Of a stretch of DNA of 64,000 bases, positions 47,586 through 56,917 are shown one piece after another. Under the pieces are notes generated by a model. It was not told the origin of the DNA and did not search any database. It saw only the letters and a program-made list of their open reading frames with translations. Numbering within the stretch: position 1 is the stretch's first letter; every line of letters starts with the position of its first letter. Where the stretch lies: contig JAKUTS010000007.1 of NCBI GenBank assembly GCA_022447925.1, forward strand, positions 13,023 through 77,022. Direction: 5' to 3'. The position numbers and the translations under genes are program-made. This DNA is from SAR202 cluster bacterium (lineage in GTDB: Bacteria > Chloroflexota > Dehalococcoidia > Lucifugimonadales > UBA2962).

Positions 47586-47739
47586 ACACCTCGTAATTGA
47601 TTTCTATTAATTGGTTGAATTCGGTGAGATTATACACAAATCTAGAGAAATACTCATATTAATTTCTGTTTACACTATTTCTCAGTTTGACTCTATAATT
47701 AGATTTATATGATTATTAAAAAATTAATTAAGGTTAAAC

Positions 47740-47883
47740 ATGGTTTATAAATCGATTATTCTAGAGAAAGAAGCTGTTGTTTCTACCATAGTTCTAAATA
47801 GACCCACACTCCTAGATGCACTAAATAAAAACATATTTGCTGAAATTTACAATTCGTTAAAAGATTCACAGATTATTAAGTAA
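47740..47883 (+). pseudogene. Truncated crotonase/enoyl-CoA hydratase N-terminal remnant (47 aa)
   Basis: Read directly: MVYKSIILEKEAVVSTIVLNRPTLLDALNKNIFAEIYNSLKDSQIIK*; matches crotonase N-terminal VxTIxLNRPxxLNAL pattern and then stops. Confidence 0.6.
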
Positions 47884-47895
47884 AAGTGTAAATAT

Positions 47896-48147
47896 ATGAT
47901 ATCTGTACATGTCAAACCCTTTGCCAGATATAGAGAGATAATAAGTAAAAATATGATAATAATGGAGCTCCCTAAGAGCTCATCAGTTTCAGATTTACTT
48001 GCCGACTTAATATTAAAATTCCCTGAATTGAAACCTTATGAGGGCATAATGGTCGTAGCGATTAACTATGAATATCAAGAACATAACTACGTTTTGCGAG
48101 ATGATGATGAAGTAGCTTTGATACCTCCGGTTTCTGGTGGAAAATAA
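47896..48147 (+). CDS. moaD: MoaD/ThiS family protein (molybdopterin synthase small subunit)
   Basis: VHVKPFARYREI...DDDEVALIPPVSGGK ending GG-K. Confidence 0.9.
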   Translation: MISVHVKPFARYREIISKNMIIMELPKSSSVSDLLADLILKFPELKPYEGIMVVAINYEYQEHNYVLRDDDEVALIPPVSGGK

Positions 48148-48148
48148 A

Positions 48149-48622
48149 ATGAATCAAAAAAATAATCATCCTAGAATAAATGTAGGTATCACTGACAAAA
48201 AGTTAAGCGCAGATTATTCAATTAAGTTTGTAACTAATAATAGTAGTGGTGCAATATCCACATTTTTAGGAAATACACGGGATAACAATTTAGGCAGGAC
48301 TGTGAAATTTCTTGAATATGAAGCATACGAAACGATGGCAGATATGAAATTATATGAGATAGCAAATGATATGTTGAGTAAGTGGCAGATTAGTAAGGTT
48401 TCAATTCAGCATCGTATTGGGCATGTTTCTTTGGGGGAGACATCATTAGTTGTCGCTGTATCTTCGAAGCATCGAAAGGAAGCATTTTCAGCTTGTGAAT
48501 ATGCGATTAATCGAATAAAAGAAATAGTTCCGATTTGGAAAAAAGAATATTATGATGATGGAGAGATTTGGATAGGCTCGCAAACAGGAGTAGAATTCTC
48601 TCCAATAAAAAAAGATATATAG
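48149..48622 (+). CDS. moaE: Molybdopterin synthase catalytic subunit MoaE
   Basis: GAISTFLGNTRDNNLGRTVKFLEYEAYETMA; IQHRIGHVSLGETSLVVAVSSKHRKEAFSACEYAINRIKEIVPIWKKE; ATG 48149 preferred to GTG 48137. Confidence 0.93.
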   Translation: MNQKNNHPRINVGITDKKLSADYSIKFVTNNSSGAISTFLGNTRDNNLGRTVKFLEYEAYETMADMKLYEIANDMLSKWQISKVSIQHRIGHVSLGETSLVVAVSSKHRKEAFSACEYAINRIKEIVPIWKKEYYDDGEIWIGSQTGVEFSPIKKDI

Positions 48623-48634
48623 CAGGTAGGTATT

Positions 48635-49939
48635 TTGGATAGTTACTATATTTGGACAGTAGGATGTCAAATGAATCAAGCCGATTCAGAGCGACTTGAA
48701 AGCGCGATGAATCAGCTTGGCTTAACAAATGTCGAGAAACCAGATAGCGCGGATGTCGTTGTGTTGAATAGCTGTGTTGTGCGGCAAAGTGCAGAAGACC
48801 GAGTGATCGGCAATCTCACACGCCTAGCTCCTTTGAAGAGATCAAAACCAGATAGAGTATTTGCACTCATGGGCTGTATGGTTGGCCCTAAAACAGATGA
48901 ATTGCATAAAGCTTTTCCTTATGTAGACGTGTTTATGAGGCCACAAGAGTTTGACCCGTTAATTGATTTGATTAGTGAACGCAAAAACATTGATAAAGAA
49001 GGATGTATTGGCATTCTAGAGGCTAAACCTGCGATAGCTACTCATGTGCCTATAATCCATGGCTGCGATAAATTCTGCACATTTTGTATTATTCCGTATA
49101 GGAGGGGAAGAGAGAAAAGTAGATCACCGGGTGAATTGGTTAGAGAAGCCGAAATGCTTGTGAAAAGAGGCGTAAAAGAAATTACTTTACTGGGGCAGAA
49201 TGTAGATTCATATGGACATGATTTAGAAGGTGACATTGATTTAGGAGATCTTTTTAGAGACATTGATTCAGTTGAACGATTAAAAAGAATCAGGTTTTTA
49301 ACTTCGCATCCAAATGATATGAGTAAACATATTATTGATTCAATTGCTGAGCTCGATAAAGTATGTGAGCATATCAATCTACCTATTCAAGCAGGTTCTG
49401 ATTCCGTTCTCTACAATATGCGTCGTGGCTATACTAGAGATCAGTATTTAGACAAAATAGACCAAATTCGTCAGACTATACCTAATGTGTCCCTTAGCAC
49501 TGACGTAATCGTAGGGTTTTGCGGTGAGTCGGATAAGGATTTTGATGAGACATTAGACATAATTAAAAGTGTGAGATTTGATAAGGTTCACGCCGCTGTT
49601 TATTCAAACAGGCCTGGAACTATCGCGTCACGTAAATTTGATAACGATATTCCAGATGATGTGAAAAAAAGCAGATTTGTAGAATTGGAAAATCTTCAAA
49701 AGAAAATCTCCACCGAGATAAATGAAGGCTATCTGAATCGTGTGGAGCAAGTATTGGTTGAAGAGGTGAAAAATAATAGAGCAAAAGGTCGTAGCCGGAA
49801 TGATAAGATAGTACACTTCGAAGGTGTAGAGAGCATGGTAGGAGAAATCGTCGAAGTTAAAATCGAGAAAACGGGTCCGTGGTCGCTACAAGGTAACATC
49901 GTTAGCCGGGTTAAAGTATTATCTCAGGTTGAATCTTAA
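48635..49939 (+). CDS. miaB: tRNA-2-methylthio-N6-dimethylallyladenosine synthase (MiaB family methylthiotransferase)
   Basis: WTVGCQMNQADSERL; HGCDKFCTFCIIPYRRGREKSRSP radical-SAM CxxxCxxC; TTG start. Confidence 0.93.
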   Translation: MDSYYIWTVGCQMNQADSERLESAMNQLGLTNVEKPDSADVVVLNSCVVRQSAEDRVIGNLTRLAPLKRSKPDRVFALMGCMVGPKTDELHKAFPYVDVFMRPQEFDPLIDLISERKNIDKEGCIGILEAKPAIATHVPIIHGCDKFCTFCIIPYRRGREKSRSPGELVREAEMLVKRGVKEITLLGQNVDSYGHDLEGDIDLGDLFRDIDSVERLKRIRFLTSHPNDMSKHIIDSIAELDKVCEHINLPIQAGSDSVLYNMRRGYTRDQYLDKIDQIRQTIPNVSLSTDVIVGFCGESDKDFDETLDIIKSVRFDKVHAAVYSNRPGTIASRKFDNDIPDDVKKSRFVELENLQKKISTEINEGYLNRVEQVLVEEVKNNRAKGRSRNDKIVHFEGVESMVGEIVEVKIEKTGPWSLQGNIVSRVKVLSQVES

Positions 49940-49976
49940 AACGTTTTGTTAAAAATAACCTATCCTAGGGAAATGA

Positions 49977-51185
49977 ATGACATCTACGAAATATAGACCA
50001 AGAACAATACCAATTACAGAAATTGAACAGTCTGCATTTTGTCGGAGTTCTTCAAACTTGAAGTCGAAAACTTTAGCTGAAGAATTAAAGGCAGGGGTAA
50101 GGTGGCAAACTGTGCCTGCGGAGTATCGAACCCTCGAAAGTGATCAAGTTGTAGAAAGGATACAAGCCGCAAGGTCAAAGTTGGGCGAAAGGGTAATGGT
50201 TTTAGGCCACCATTACCAAAGAGATGAAGTGATACAGTTCGCTGATTTCAGAGGGGATTCATACAACTTAAGCAAGTATGCTGCAGAGACCAAAGGGTTG
50301 GAGGCAGTGATTTTCTGTGGAGTACATTTTATGGCAGAAACTGCTGACATACTGACTGATTCGGATGTTTCGGTTATTCTTCCAAACTTGATGGCTGGAT
50401 GCTCTATGGCTGATATGGCTAAGATAGACGATGTGGAAGAATGTTGGGATGAGCTCACTGAAATCTACGATGACGAGAAGATAATACCGATAACATACAT
50501 GAACTCGACTGCAGCAATTAAGTCGCTTTGTGGTTCAAATGGCGGCATTGTGTGCACTTCATCAAATGCCACTAAAGTATTTGAATGGGCGTTTGAGAGA
50601 GGCCAAAGAGTCCTTTTTCTACCTGACCAACATTTAGGTAGAAATACCGGATTAAAATTAGGTATCGGTGAAGATGAGATGGTTGTTTGGAGCCCTTTTA
50701 AAGGAAGCGGGGGTAATTCGTTAGAACAATTACAGAAAGCCAAAGTCGTGCTATGGGAAGGTCATTGTTCAGTACATACTAGATTCACAGTTGAACAAAT
50801 TCATACAGCTCGTGAGGAGCATCCTTCAGTTAATGTAATCGTCCATCCAGAGTGCCCGCAGGATGTCTTAGCTGAGGCTGACATGAATGGTTCGACCGAA
50901 TTAATCATAAAGACTATATCGGAGGCAGATTCGGGATCGAAGTGGGCAGTTGGAACCGAAATCAGTTTGGTCAATCGTTTGGCTAAAGAGCATCCCGATA
51001 AAACTGTTTTTTGTTTAGATCCAGTAGTTTGCCCGTGTTCAACTATGTATCGAATTCATCCTACATATTTATTATGGGTGCTAGAAGCTCTCAATGATGG
51101 CGTTGTTGTTAATCAAATAAAAGTAGGGTTGGAAACGCAGCAAAACGCCCTGATAGCTCTTGAAAGAATGTTAAGAGTTAGCTGA
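49977..51185 (+). CDS. nadA: Quinolinate synthase
   Basis: VLGHHYQRDEVIQFADFRGDSYNLSK; FCGVHFMAETADIL; LPDQHLGRNTG; VHPECPQDV. Confidence 0.96.
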   Translation: MTSTKYRPRTIPITEIEQSAFCRSSSNLKSKTLAEELKAGVRWQTVPAEYRTLESDQVVERIQAARSKLGERVMVLGHHYQRDEVIQFADFRGDSYNLSKYAAETKGLEAVIFCGVHFMAETADILTDSDVSVILPNLMAGCSMADMAKIDDVEECWDELTEIYDDEKIIPITYMNSTAAIKSLCGSNGGIVCTSSNATKVFEWAFERGQRVLFLPDQHLGRNTGLKLGIGEDEMVVWSPFKGSGGNSLEQLQKAKVVLWEGHCSVHTRFTVEQIHTAREEHPSVNVIVHPECPQDVLAEADMNGSTELIIKTISEADSGSKWAVGTEISLVNRLAKEHPDKTVFCLDPVVCPCSTMYRIHPTYLLWVLEALNDGVVVNQIKVGLETQQNALIALERMLRVS

Positions 51186-51208
51186 AGTAAATTTTTGTAA
51201 AAATACTG

Positions 51209-52063
51209 ATGTCTAAAATTCCTTCTGTAGACGAAATAGATCGATTTATCGCAGATCTTATCGCTGAAGATTCCGCCGATCACGATATAACAAGTATTTC
51301 AGTTTTTGATAATAATATTAAATGTAATGCTGTGATTGAATCTCGAGACCATGGTGTTTTGTGTGGTATTGACTTTGCAGAGATGGTTTTTAGGCAAATT
51401 GATTCGACCATTCTTATCAGCAAGGTTATTGAGGATGGAACCGAAATTTTCGAAGGCGATGTTGTTCTTGATTTAAAAGGCAACGTTAATACAATTTTAG
51501 CTGGTGAAAGAATTGCGCTTAATTTACTCCAGCATTTGAGTGGTATTTCAACTTTAACAGCCCAGTTCGTTGAGTCTGTTAAATCGACTGATGCAGTCAT
51601 AATGGATACTCGGAAAACAATACCAGGTTTACGCAAAATACAAAAATATGCCGTCAAAATGGGTGGTGGACATAATCACAGAATGAACTTAGCAGATGGT
51701 GTATTGATCAAAGATAACCATATCAAGTTTAGTGAAATTAACGGTTTATCAATATCTGATGTTGTTAATAAAGCCAGATCTAAAGTGGGGAAGTCAGTAA
51801 AAATTGAAATAGAAGTAGATGATTTGGATCAGTTTAGGAAAGTAATCGATGTAAGACCTGACATCATACTTTTGGATAATATGGATGTTGAAACGATGGA
51901 AATGGCTGTGAAAATAAATGAGGGCAGAGCTATTTTGGAAGCATCAGGCGGTGTCAAAATCAATAATGTTAAATCAATTGCCGAAACTGGGGTTGATTTG
52001 ATATCGGTTGGCGCTTTGACTCATTCAGTAAACGCACTAGATATGAGTTTGACTATTTTGTAA
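51209..52063 (+). CDS. nadC: Nicotinate-nucleotide diphosphorylase (carboxylating)
   Basis: ALNLLQHLSGISTLT; DTRKTIPGLRKIQKYAVKMGGGHNHRMNLADGVLIKDNH. Confidence 0.96.
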   Translation: MSKIPSVDEIDRFIADLIAEDSADHDITSISVFDNNIKCNAVIESRDHGVLCGIDFAEMVFRQIDSTILISKVIEDGTEIFEGDVVLDLKGNVNTILAGERIALNLLQHLSGISTLTAQFVESVKSTDAVIMDTRKTIPGLRKIQKYAVKMGGGHNHRMNLADGVLIKDNHIKFSEINGLSISDVVNKARSKVGKSVKIEIEVDDLDQFRKVIDVRPDIILLDNMDVETMEMAVKINEGRAILEASGGVKINNVKSIAETGVDLISVGALTHSVNALDMSLTIL

Positions 52064-52092
52064 ATTATCAATTATTGAGTTTGAAACCGCCT

Positions 52093-52545
52093 CTAAATTT
52101 CTAGATCCCTAGAATCAATCAGGATTGTTACAGGACCATCATTAATTAAAGATACATGCATGTGGTGTTGAAACTTACCCGATTCAACTTTCAAGTTTGA
52201 CTCTTTAAATCTATCTACTAATTCGTTAAACATACCCTTTGCTTTTTCAGGATGAGCGGATCTAACGAAGCTGGGTCGTCGGCCTTTATTAGTGTTGGCA
52301 TACAATGTGAACTGGCTGATTATGAGCAATTCAGCATTTATATCTAGAGCGGAAAGATCGAATTTACCATCAGTGTTTGGGAAAATTCTAAGATTCAGGA
52401 TTTTATCTACTAAATAAGTAACATCTTTATCATTATCAGTTTCTGCAATTCCAACAAATATGCATAAGCCCTTGCCTATGTCACCTACGATTTGATTGTC
52501 GACATCACCTCGAGATTCAGATACTCGCTGAAGTAAGGCTCTCAA
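52093..52545 (-). CDS. dtd: D-aminoacyl-tRNA deacylase
   Basis: MRALLQRVSESRGDVD; LLIISQFTLYANTNKGRRPSF; VSLINDGPVTILID. Confidence 0.95.
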   Translation of the reverse strand: MRALLQRVSESRGDVDNQIVGDIGKGLCIFVGIAETDNDKDVTYLVDKILNLRIFPNTDGKFDLSALDINAELLIISQFTLYANTNKGRRPSFVRSAHPEKAKGMFNELVDRFKESNLKVESGKFQHHMHVSLINDGPVTILIDSRDLEI

Positions 52546-52548
52546 GAT

Positions 52549-52893
52549 TTACTTTCCCGAAGAACTTGATTTGCTCTTCGAGGTTTTTGAACCGGATGCT
52601 TTGGCAGGTTTGGATTCTGGAGTTTTAGACTGTTTAGAATCCTTGGATCCATTGTTTGACGAGCCTTCTTTGGAATCTGAAGAAGAACTGTTGGGTGTTG
52701 CTGAGCTTTTTTTGCCGTAATCATTTACATACCAACCAGAGCCTTTAAACACGATAGGTACTGAACTAAATTGCCTTTTCGATAAAGTCCCACAAATAGG
52801 ACAGTCAGCTACAGGTTCAGAATCAAAACTTTGTTTTAATTCGAAAGTGTAACCGCCTTCACAGTTATTACATATGTAATCATATCTGGGCAA
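52549..52893 (-). CDS. FmdB family zinc-ribbon protein with Ser/Lys-rich tail
   Basis: MPRYDYICNNCEGGYTFELKQSFDSEPVADCPICGTLSKRQFSSVPIVFKGSGWYVNDYGKK. Confidence 0.93.
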   Translation of the reverse strand: MPRYDYICNNCEGGYTFELKQSFDSEPVADCPICGTLSKRQFSSVPIVFKGSGWYVNDYGKKSSATPNSSSSDSKEGSSNNGSKDSKQSKTPESKPAKASGSKTSKSKSSSSGK

Positions 52894-53022
52894 AGAAATT
52901 CTCCGATTATCTAAGGGTGAAATATTAATATATAACTTGTATTTTGGTTAAATAATTTAGTATCCACAATTGAATGTAGCATTTTACGAAAAGCACTGTC
53001 AATTTGTTATCTTGTCATTATT

Positions 53023-55227
53023 TTAACTTGGTGGAATGCTTGCATGCCAATATTTACTTAACGTTGTTACTGAAATTGACTCTTTAATACCTATTTCAAG
53101 TTTTGCTCCGCCCACTACACCTAGTTCCATAAAAGGGATTCCAGATTTATTAATCAATTCTATGGTCTCAGTTTTATTTTCTGGAGATATAGAAATAATA
53201 ATTTGAGATTGTTTTTCCCCAAAATAAGCGATATCCCATCGCTCATCGGTGCATTCAATCATTTTAAAACCAATGTTACCAATGATACAGCTTTCTGCGA
53301 TTGCAGATAACAATCCTCCCTCACTTATATCATGAGACGATTTTACTAGATCTTTTGTAATTAGTTGCCTGCAAAGAGCTTGCAAGTTGTATTCGAAATC
53401 TAAATCTATAGACGGCTGTCCTTCTACTAAACCATGTACCGTTTCGAGAAATTCACTACCGGCCAGACTTGAAAAATCGTCATCAAATTTATCCATACCT
53501 AAAAGAAACACTATGTCTGTGTCCGATACAAATCCTGATGCGGCGATCTTATCTATATCATCAATTACTCCCAGTGCTCCAATGATTGGGGTTGGATAAA
53601 TACTTTGGCCGTGTGATTCGTTATATAGACTAACGTTACCACTCACTATTGGTACCTTGAACTTTCGTGCAGCGTCCCCAATGCCTTTGACACATCGGTT
53701 TAATTGGAAAGCTACGTCATTCGTTTCTGGATTTCCGAAATTTAGACAATCGGTTAATGCCATAGGAGTAGCTCCTGTACAAGATATATTCCGACAAGCC
53801 TCGGCAACTGAGATAGCTCCTCCAACCTCAGGGTCCAGATAGCATAAACGTCCGTTCCCATCAATTGATGTGGATATTCCTTTTTGTGACCCCTTTAATC
53901 TTAAAACGGCCGCATCGCCTTTTCCTGGCTCTATTACTGTGTTGGTTTGTACATGATGGTCATATTGTTCATAAACCCACTTTTTGCTACTAACATTACT
54001 CGAAGCTAAAATTGTAAGTAATGTTTCTATTGCTCCCGATTCTGGCTTCTTTAGCTTTGACAGGTCAAAGGATTGTAATGACGTAAGCCAGCTGGGTTTT
54101 GTTCCATTTACTTCATATAATGGTGGGTCAGTTAGCAACTCTACAGGAATATTCGCTTGTTCCTTCCCGCCGCTTTTAATAATTACGTTTCCGTTATCAG
54201 TAACTAATCCGATTTTGGTCGCTTCCAATCCCCATTTACCAAAAATCTGACGCACCTTCATGACTTGATCGGGAGTGGCAATAACTAGCATTCTTTCCTC
54301 TGATTCAGAAAGCATTATTTCATAAGGCGAAAGGCCGGATTCTCTTAGAGGAACTTGGTCTATATCTATTTCTAATCCCGTTTTACTTTTTGATGCACAC
54401 TCAACTGATGCACTCGTCAGGCCAGCTGCGCCTAAATCTTGCAAACCAACATAATCGCCGGATTGTATTAATTCCAAACAAGCTTCTATTAGTACTTTTT
54501 CGAGGAAAGGATTTCCGACTTGAACTGTCGGCCTAAGTTCTTCACGCCCTTCTTCAAACGTCTGAGATGCTAGCCCGGATGCGCCATGTATTCCGTCTTT
54601 ACCAGTATCAGCCCCGACAAGCAATAAAACGTTGCCAGGATCTCCTGTTACAGCGCGAGCCATATATTTTGGCTCCACAAGCCCAATACACATTGCGTTT
54701 ACTAACGGATTGCCGGCATATGTTGTAGAAAAGCCTATTTCTCCTCCTATGTCCGGTACCCCTATACAGTTACCATAACCAGATATTCCAGATACCACTC
54801 CTTGGAATATTCTTTTACTGTATGGTTCACTTAAAGGGCCAAACCTTAATGAGTTCAAAAGGGCGATTGGTCTGGCACCCATAGCTAGTATGTCCCGTAC
54901 TATGCCTCCGACGCCAGTCGCAGCTCCCTCATATGGTTCAATAGCGGAGGGATGATTATGAGATTCTACTTTCATAACAACTGCTATCTCGTCTAAATCA
55001 ATAACTCCTGCGTTCTCTACTCCGGGCTCAACTAGTAACTTGTCGCTTTCATTAGGAAGAGTTTTTATTAATAATTTCGAATGTTTATATCCGCAGTGTT
55101 CCGACCAGAGAGAACCGAATAGGCCCAACTCTAAATGATTCGGTTCGCGGCCTAATCGTTTTACTATCAATCGGTATTCTGAGTTGGATATCGCAAGCTC
55201 AGTTAATTCTTTATTTGTGATTTTCAT
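53023..55227 (-). CDS. purL: Phosphoribosylformylglycinamidine synthase subunit PurL (small type)
   Basis: LFGSLWSEHCGYKHSK; VMKVESHNHPSAIEPYEGAATGVGGIVRDI. Confidence 0.97.
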   Translation of the reverse strand: MKITNKELTELAISNSEYRLIVKRLGREPNHLELGLFGSLWSEHCGYKHSKLLIKTLPNESDKLLVEPGVENAGVIDLDEIAVVMKVESHNHPSAIEPYEGAATGVGGIVRDILAMGARPIALLNSLRFGPLSEPYSKRIFQGVVSGISGYGNCIGVPDIGGEIGFSTTYAGNPLVNAMCIGLVEPKYMARAVTGDPGNVLLLVGADTGKDGIHGASGLASQTFEEGREELRPTVQVGNPFLEKVLIEACLELIQSGDYVGLQDLGAAGLTSASVECASKSKTGLEIDIDQVPLRESGLSPYEIMLSESEERMLVIATPDQVMKVRQIFGKWGLEATKIGLVTDNGNVIIKSGGKEQANIPVELLTDPPLYEVNGTKPSWLTSLQSFDLSKLKKPESGAIETLLTILASSNVSSKKWVYEQYDHHVQTNTVIEPGKGDAAVLRLKGSQKGISTSIDGNGRLCYLDPEVGGAISVAEACRNISCTGATPMALTDCLNFGNPETNDVAFQLNRCVKGIGDAARKFKVPIVSGNVSLYNESHGQSIYPTPIIGALGVIDDIDKIAASGFVSDTDIVFLLGMDKFDDDFSSLAGSEFLETVHGLVEGQPSIDLDFEYNLQALCRQLITKDLVKSSHDISEGGLLSAIAESCIIGNIGFKMIECTDERWDIAYFGEKQSQIIISISPENKTETIELINKSGIPFMELGVVGGAKLEIGIKESISVTTLSKYWHASIPPS

Positions 55228-55229
55228 TT

Positions 55230-55724
55230 TTAACCATTGCTAACTAATGTTATACCGATTACTACCAGTATCGCTCCACAAATTGTTTTCCAGGTTATAC
55301 GGTCTAACCTCCTGATGAAAATCCAAGCAAGTATTATTGATACCAGCGGATATGCACCGACTAGTGGTGCAGATACTACCAAAGGTAGCTTTACCATTGA
55401 AAGAAACCAGAATGTTACGCCTATTGAAGCTGATATGCCAGTGAAAATTACTGGTATCCATGCTTTTGTTGGACTAGATTTAAAATCAGATATCAAATCC
55501 TTGTAAAACAATCCTAAAACTAAGATGGCACCAAAAAGCAAAGAGAACGCTGTAGCAGTTATAGGCCCTGTATGATGAGTGACAACGTGCTTACTAGCTA
55601 TGGCGCCTGAACCATATCCTAGCGCTGAAATTAAAGCGGCTGTGACACCAATCCATCGGTGATCGAGACGGTTATATATGTGGTGGTTAAGCATGCTAGA
55701 TATATGATCTCTCACCTTTTGCAT
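55230..55724 (-). CDS. EamA/DMT transporter, C-terminal half, separate ORF
   Basis: One EamA repeat of about 5 hydrophobic segments; starts at ATG immediately after the in-frame TAG of the upstream ORF. Confidence 0.8.
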   Translation of the reverse strand: MQKVRDHISSMLNHHIYNRLDHRWIGVTAALISALGYGSGAIASKHVVTHHTGPITATAFSLLFGAILVLGLFYKDLISDFKSSPTKAWIPVIFTGISASIGVTFWFLSMVKLPLVVSAPLVGAYPLVSIILAWIFIRRLDRITWKTICGAILVVIGITLVSNG

Positions 55725-56213
55725 CTATCGTCCTTTTCCGGTTGGGTTAGATGTATCGAAATCAACTTGCGGACGGTTGTTGGATTTGTCGCTAAAGATT
55801 AATGTGATTCCTATTAAAATCAGCATAGTTCCTCCTAGTATCATAAGAGTTAGTTTTTCATCTGTTAACCACACTGCGAGACCAATTGTAATTAAAGGAG
55901 CTATTCCAATTACACTTGATGCTCTAGATGCTCCAGCGTATTTAACTCCGATGAAGTTGAAAAGACGTCCAATTGGGTATGAGAGTAACGCATTTAATAA
56001 TATGAATAGCAAAGCGACAATTGAAATAGAAGTGAGTTCTTCAAGTTCTAAAGTAAGCGCTACAATGAAAACTATTACACTTCCAACAACAAGCGAAATT
56101 ATCGTAATGCTCGCTGGTTTAACATACTGCATTCCCGACTGGGCCAGTACTGCAGTAGCACCGAATCCGATAGTTGATGTTATTGCCAGGATTATTCCAT
56201 CTAAGTAGCTCAA
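55725..56213 (-). CDS. EamA/DMT transporter, N-terminal half, separate ORF
   Basis: One EamA repeat; track start 56297 lies inside purQ, TTG at 56213 right after the purQ stop with AGGA is a likelier start; ends TAG. Confidence 0.75.
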   Translation of the reverse strand: MSYLDGIILAITSTIGFGATAVLAQSGMQYVKPASITIISLVVGSVIVFIVALTLELEELTSISIVALLFILLNALLSYPIGRLFNFIGVKYAGASRASSVIGIAPLITIGLAVWLTDEKLTLMILGGTMLILIGITLIFSDKSNNRPQVDFDTSNPTGKGR

Positions 56214-56221
56214 AAAAAATC

Positions 56222-56917
56222 CTATTTTATAGAAGTTGAGCTTAGGATTGATTGAAATATACTGAGGCCGTCTGATGATCCAAGAATGTCCTCGCACGCT
56301 TTTTCTGGGTGGGGCATCATTCCTAGTACATTTCTTTTTGAATTAACTATTCCTGCAATATTGTTTATTGAGCCATTGGGGTTGGATTCCGTTGTGACAG
56401 CTCCATTAGGTTCACAATATTTAAATACGATTCGATCTTCAGCCTCTAATTCTTTTAGGGTGTCATCACTAGCATAATATTGTCCTTCTCCGTGTGATAC
56501 CGGAACACGGAGGGTGTTCGCTTTATTAATGGTGCTTGTGAATGGCGTGGACACAGTTTCTACTTTTAAATTTACCCATTGGCATCGAAATTGTAAGTGG
56601 TCGTTTCGCATCAGCGCACCGGGCAATAGGCCAGCTTCACATAAAACTTGGAATCCATTACAGATTCCAATTACTAGGCCACCTTTGTCAGCAAAATTAT
56701 TAACAGATTTCATCACCGGAGCAAATCTTGCGATGGCGCCGGCTCTCAAATAATCTCCATAGGAAAAGCCTCCTGGGATTACTATGCAATCGTACGCACT
56801 AAGATTGGTTTCCTGGTGCCATATATATTCTGTGGATTGTTTTAAAACGTCTCGGAACACGTGCATGCAGTCTTTATCACTCCATGTGCCAGGGAAAATA
56901 ACTATTCCTGTCTTCAA
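56222..56917 (-). CDS. purQ: Phosphoribosylformylglycinamidine synthase subunit PurQ
   Basis: [52 protein letters not shown]. Confidence 0.96.
   Translation of the reverse strand: MKTGIVIFPGTWSDKDCMHVFRDVLKQSTEYIWHQETNLSAYDCIVIPGGFSYGDYLRAGAIARFAPVMKSVNNFADKGGLVIGICNGFQVLCEAGLLPGALMRNDHLQFRCQWVNLKVETVSTPFTSTINKANTLRVPVSHGEGQYYASDDTLKELEAEDRIVFKYCEPNGAVTTESNPNGSINNIAGIVNSKRNVLGMMPHPEKACEDILGSSDGLSIFQSILSSTSIK

Noticed and set aside
52542-52724. 60-aa minus ORF (MITAKKAQQHPTVLLQIPKKARQ...)
   Set aside because: Out-of-frame reading of the low-complexity fmdB tail.
55777-56208. 143-aa plus-strand ORF
   Set aside because: Antisense shadow of the EamA N-terminal half, whose coding strand has clear family similarity.
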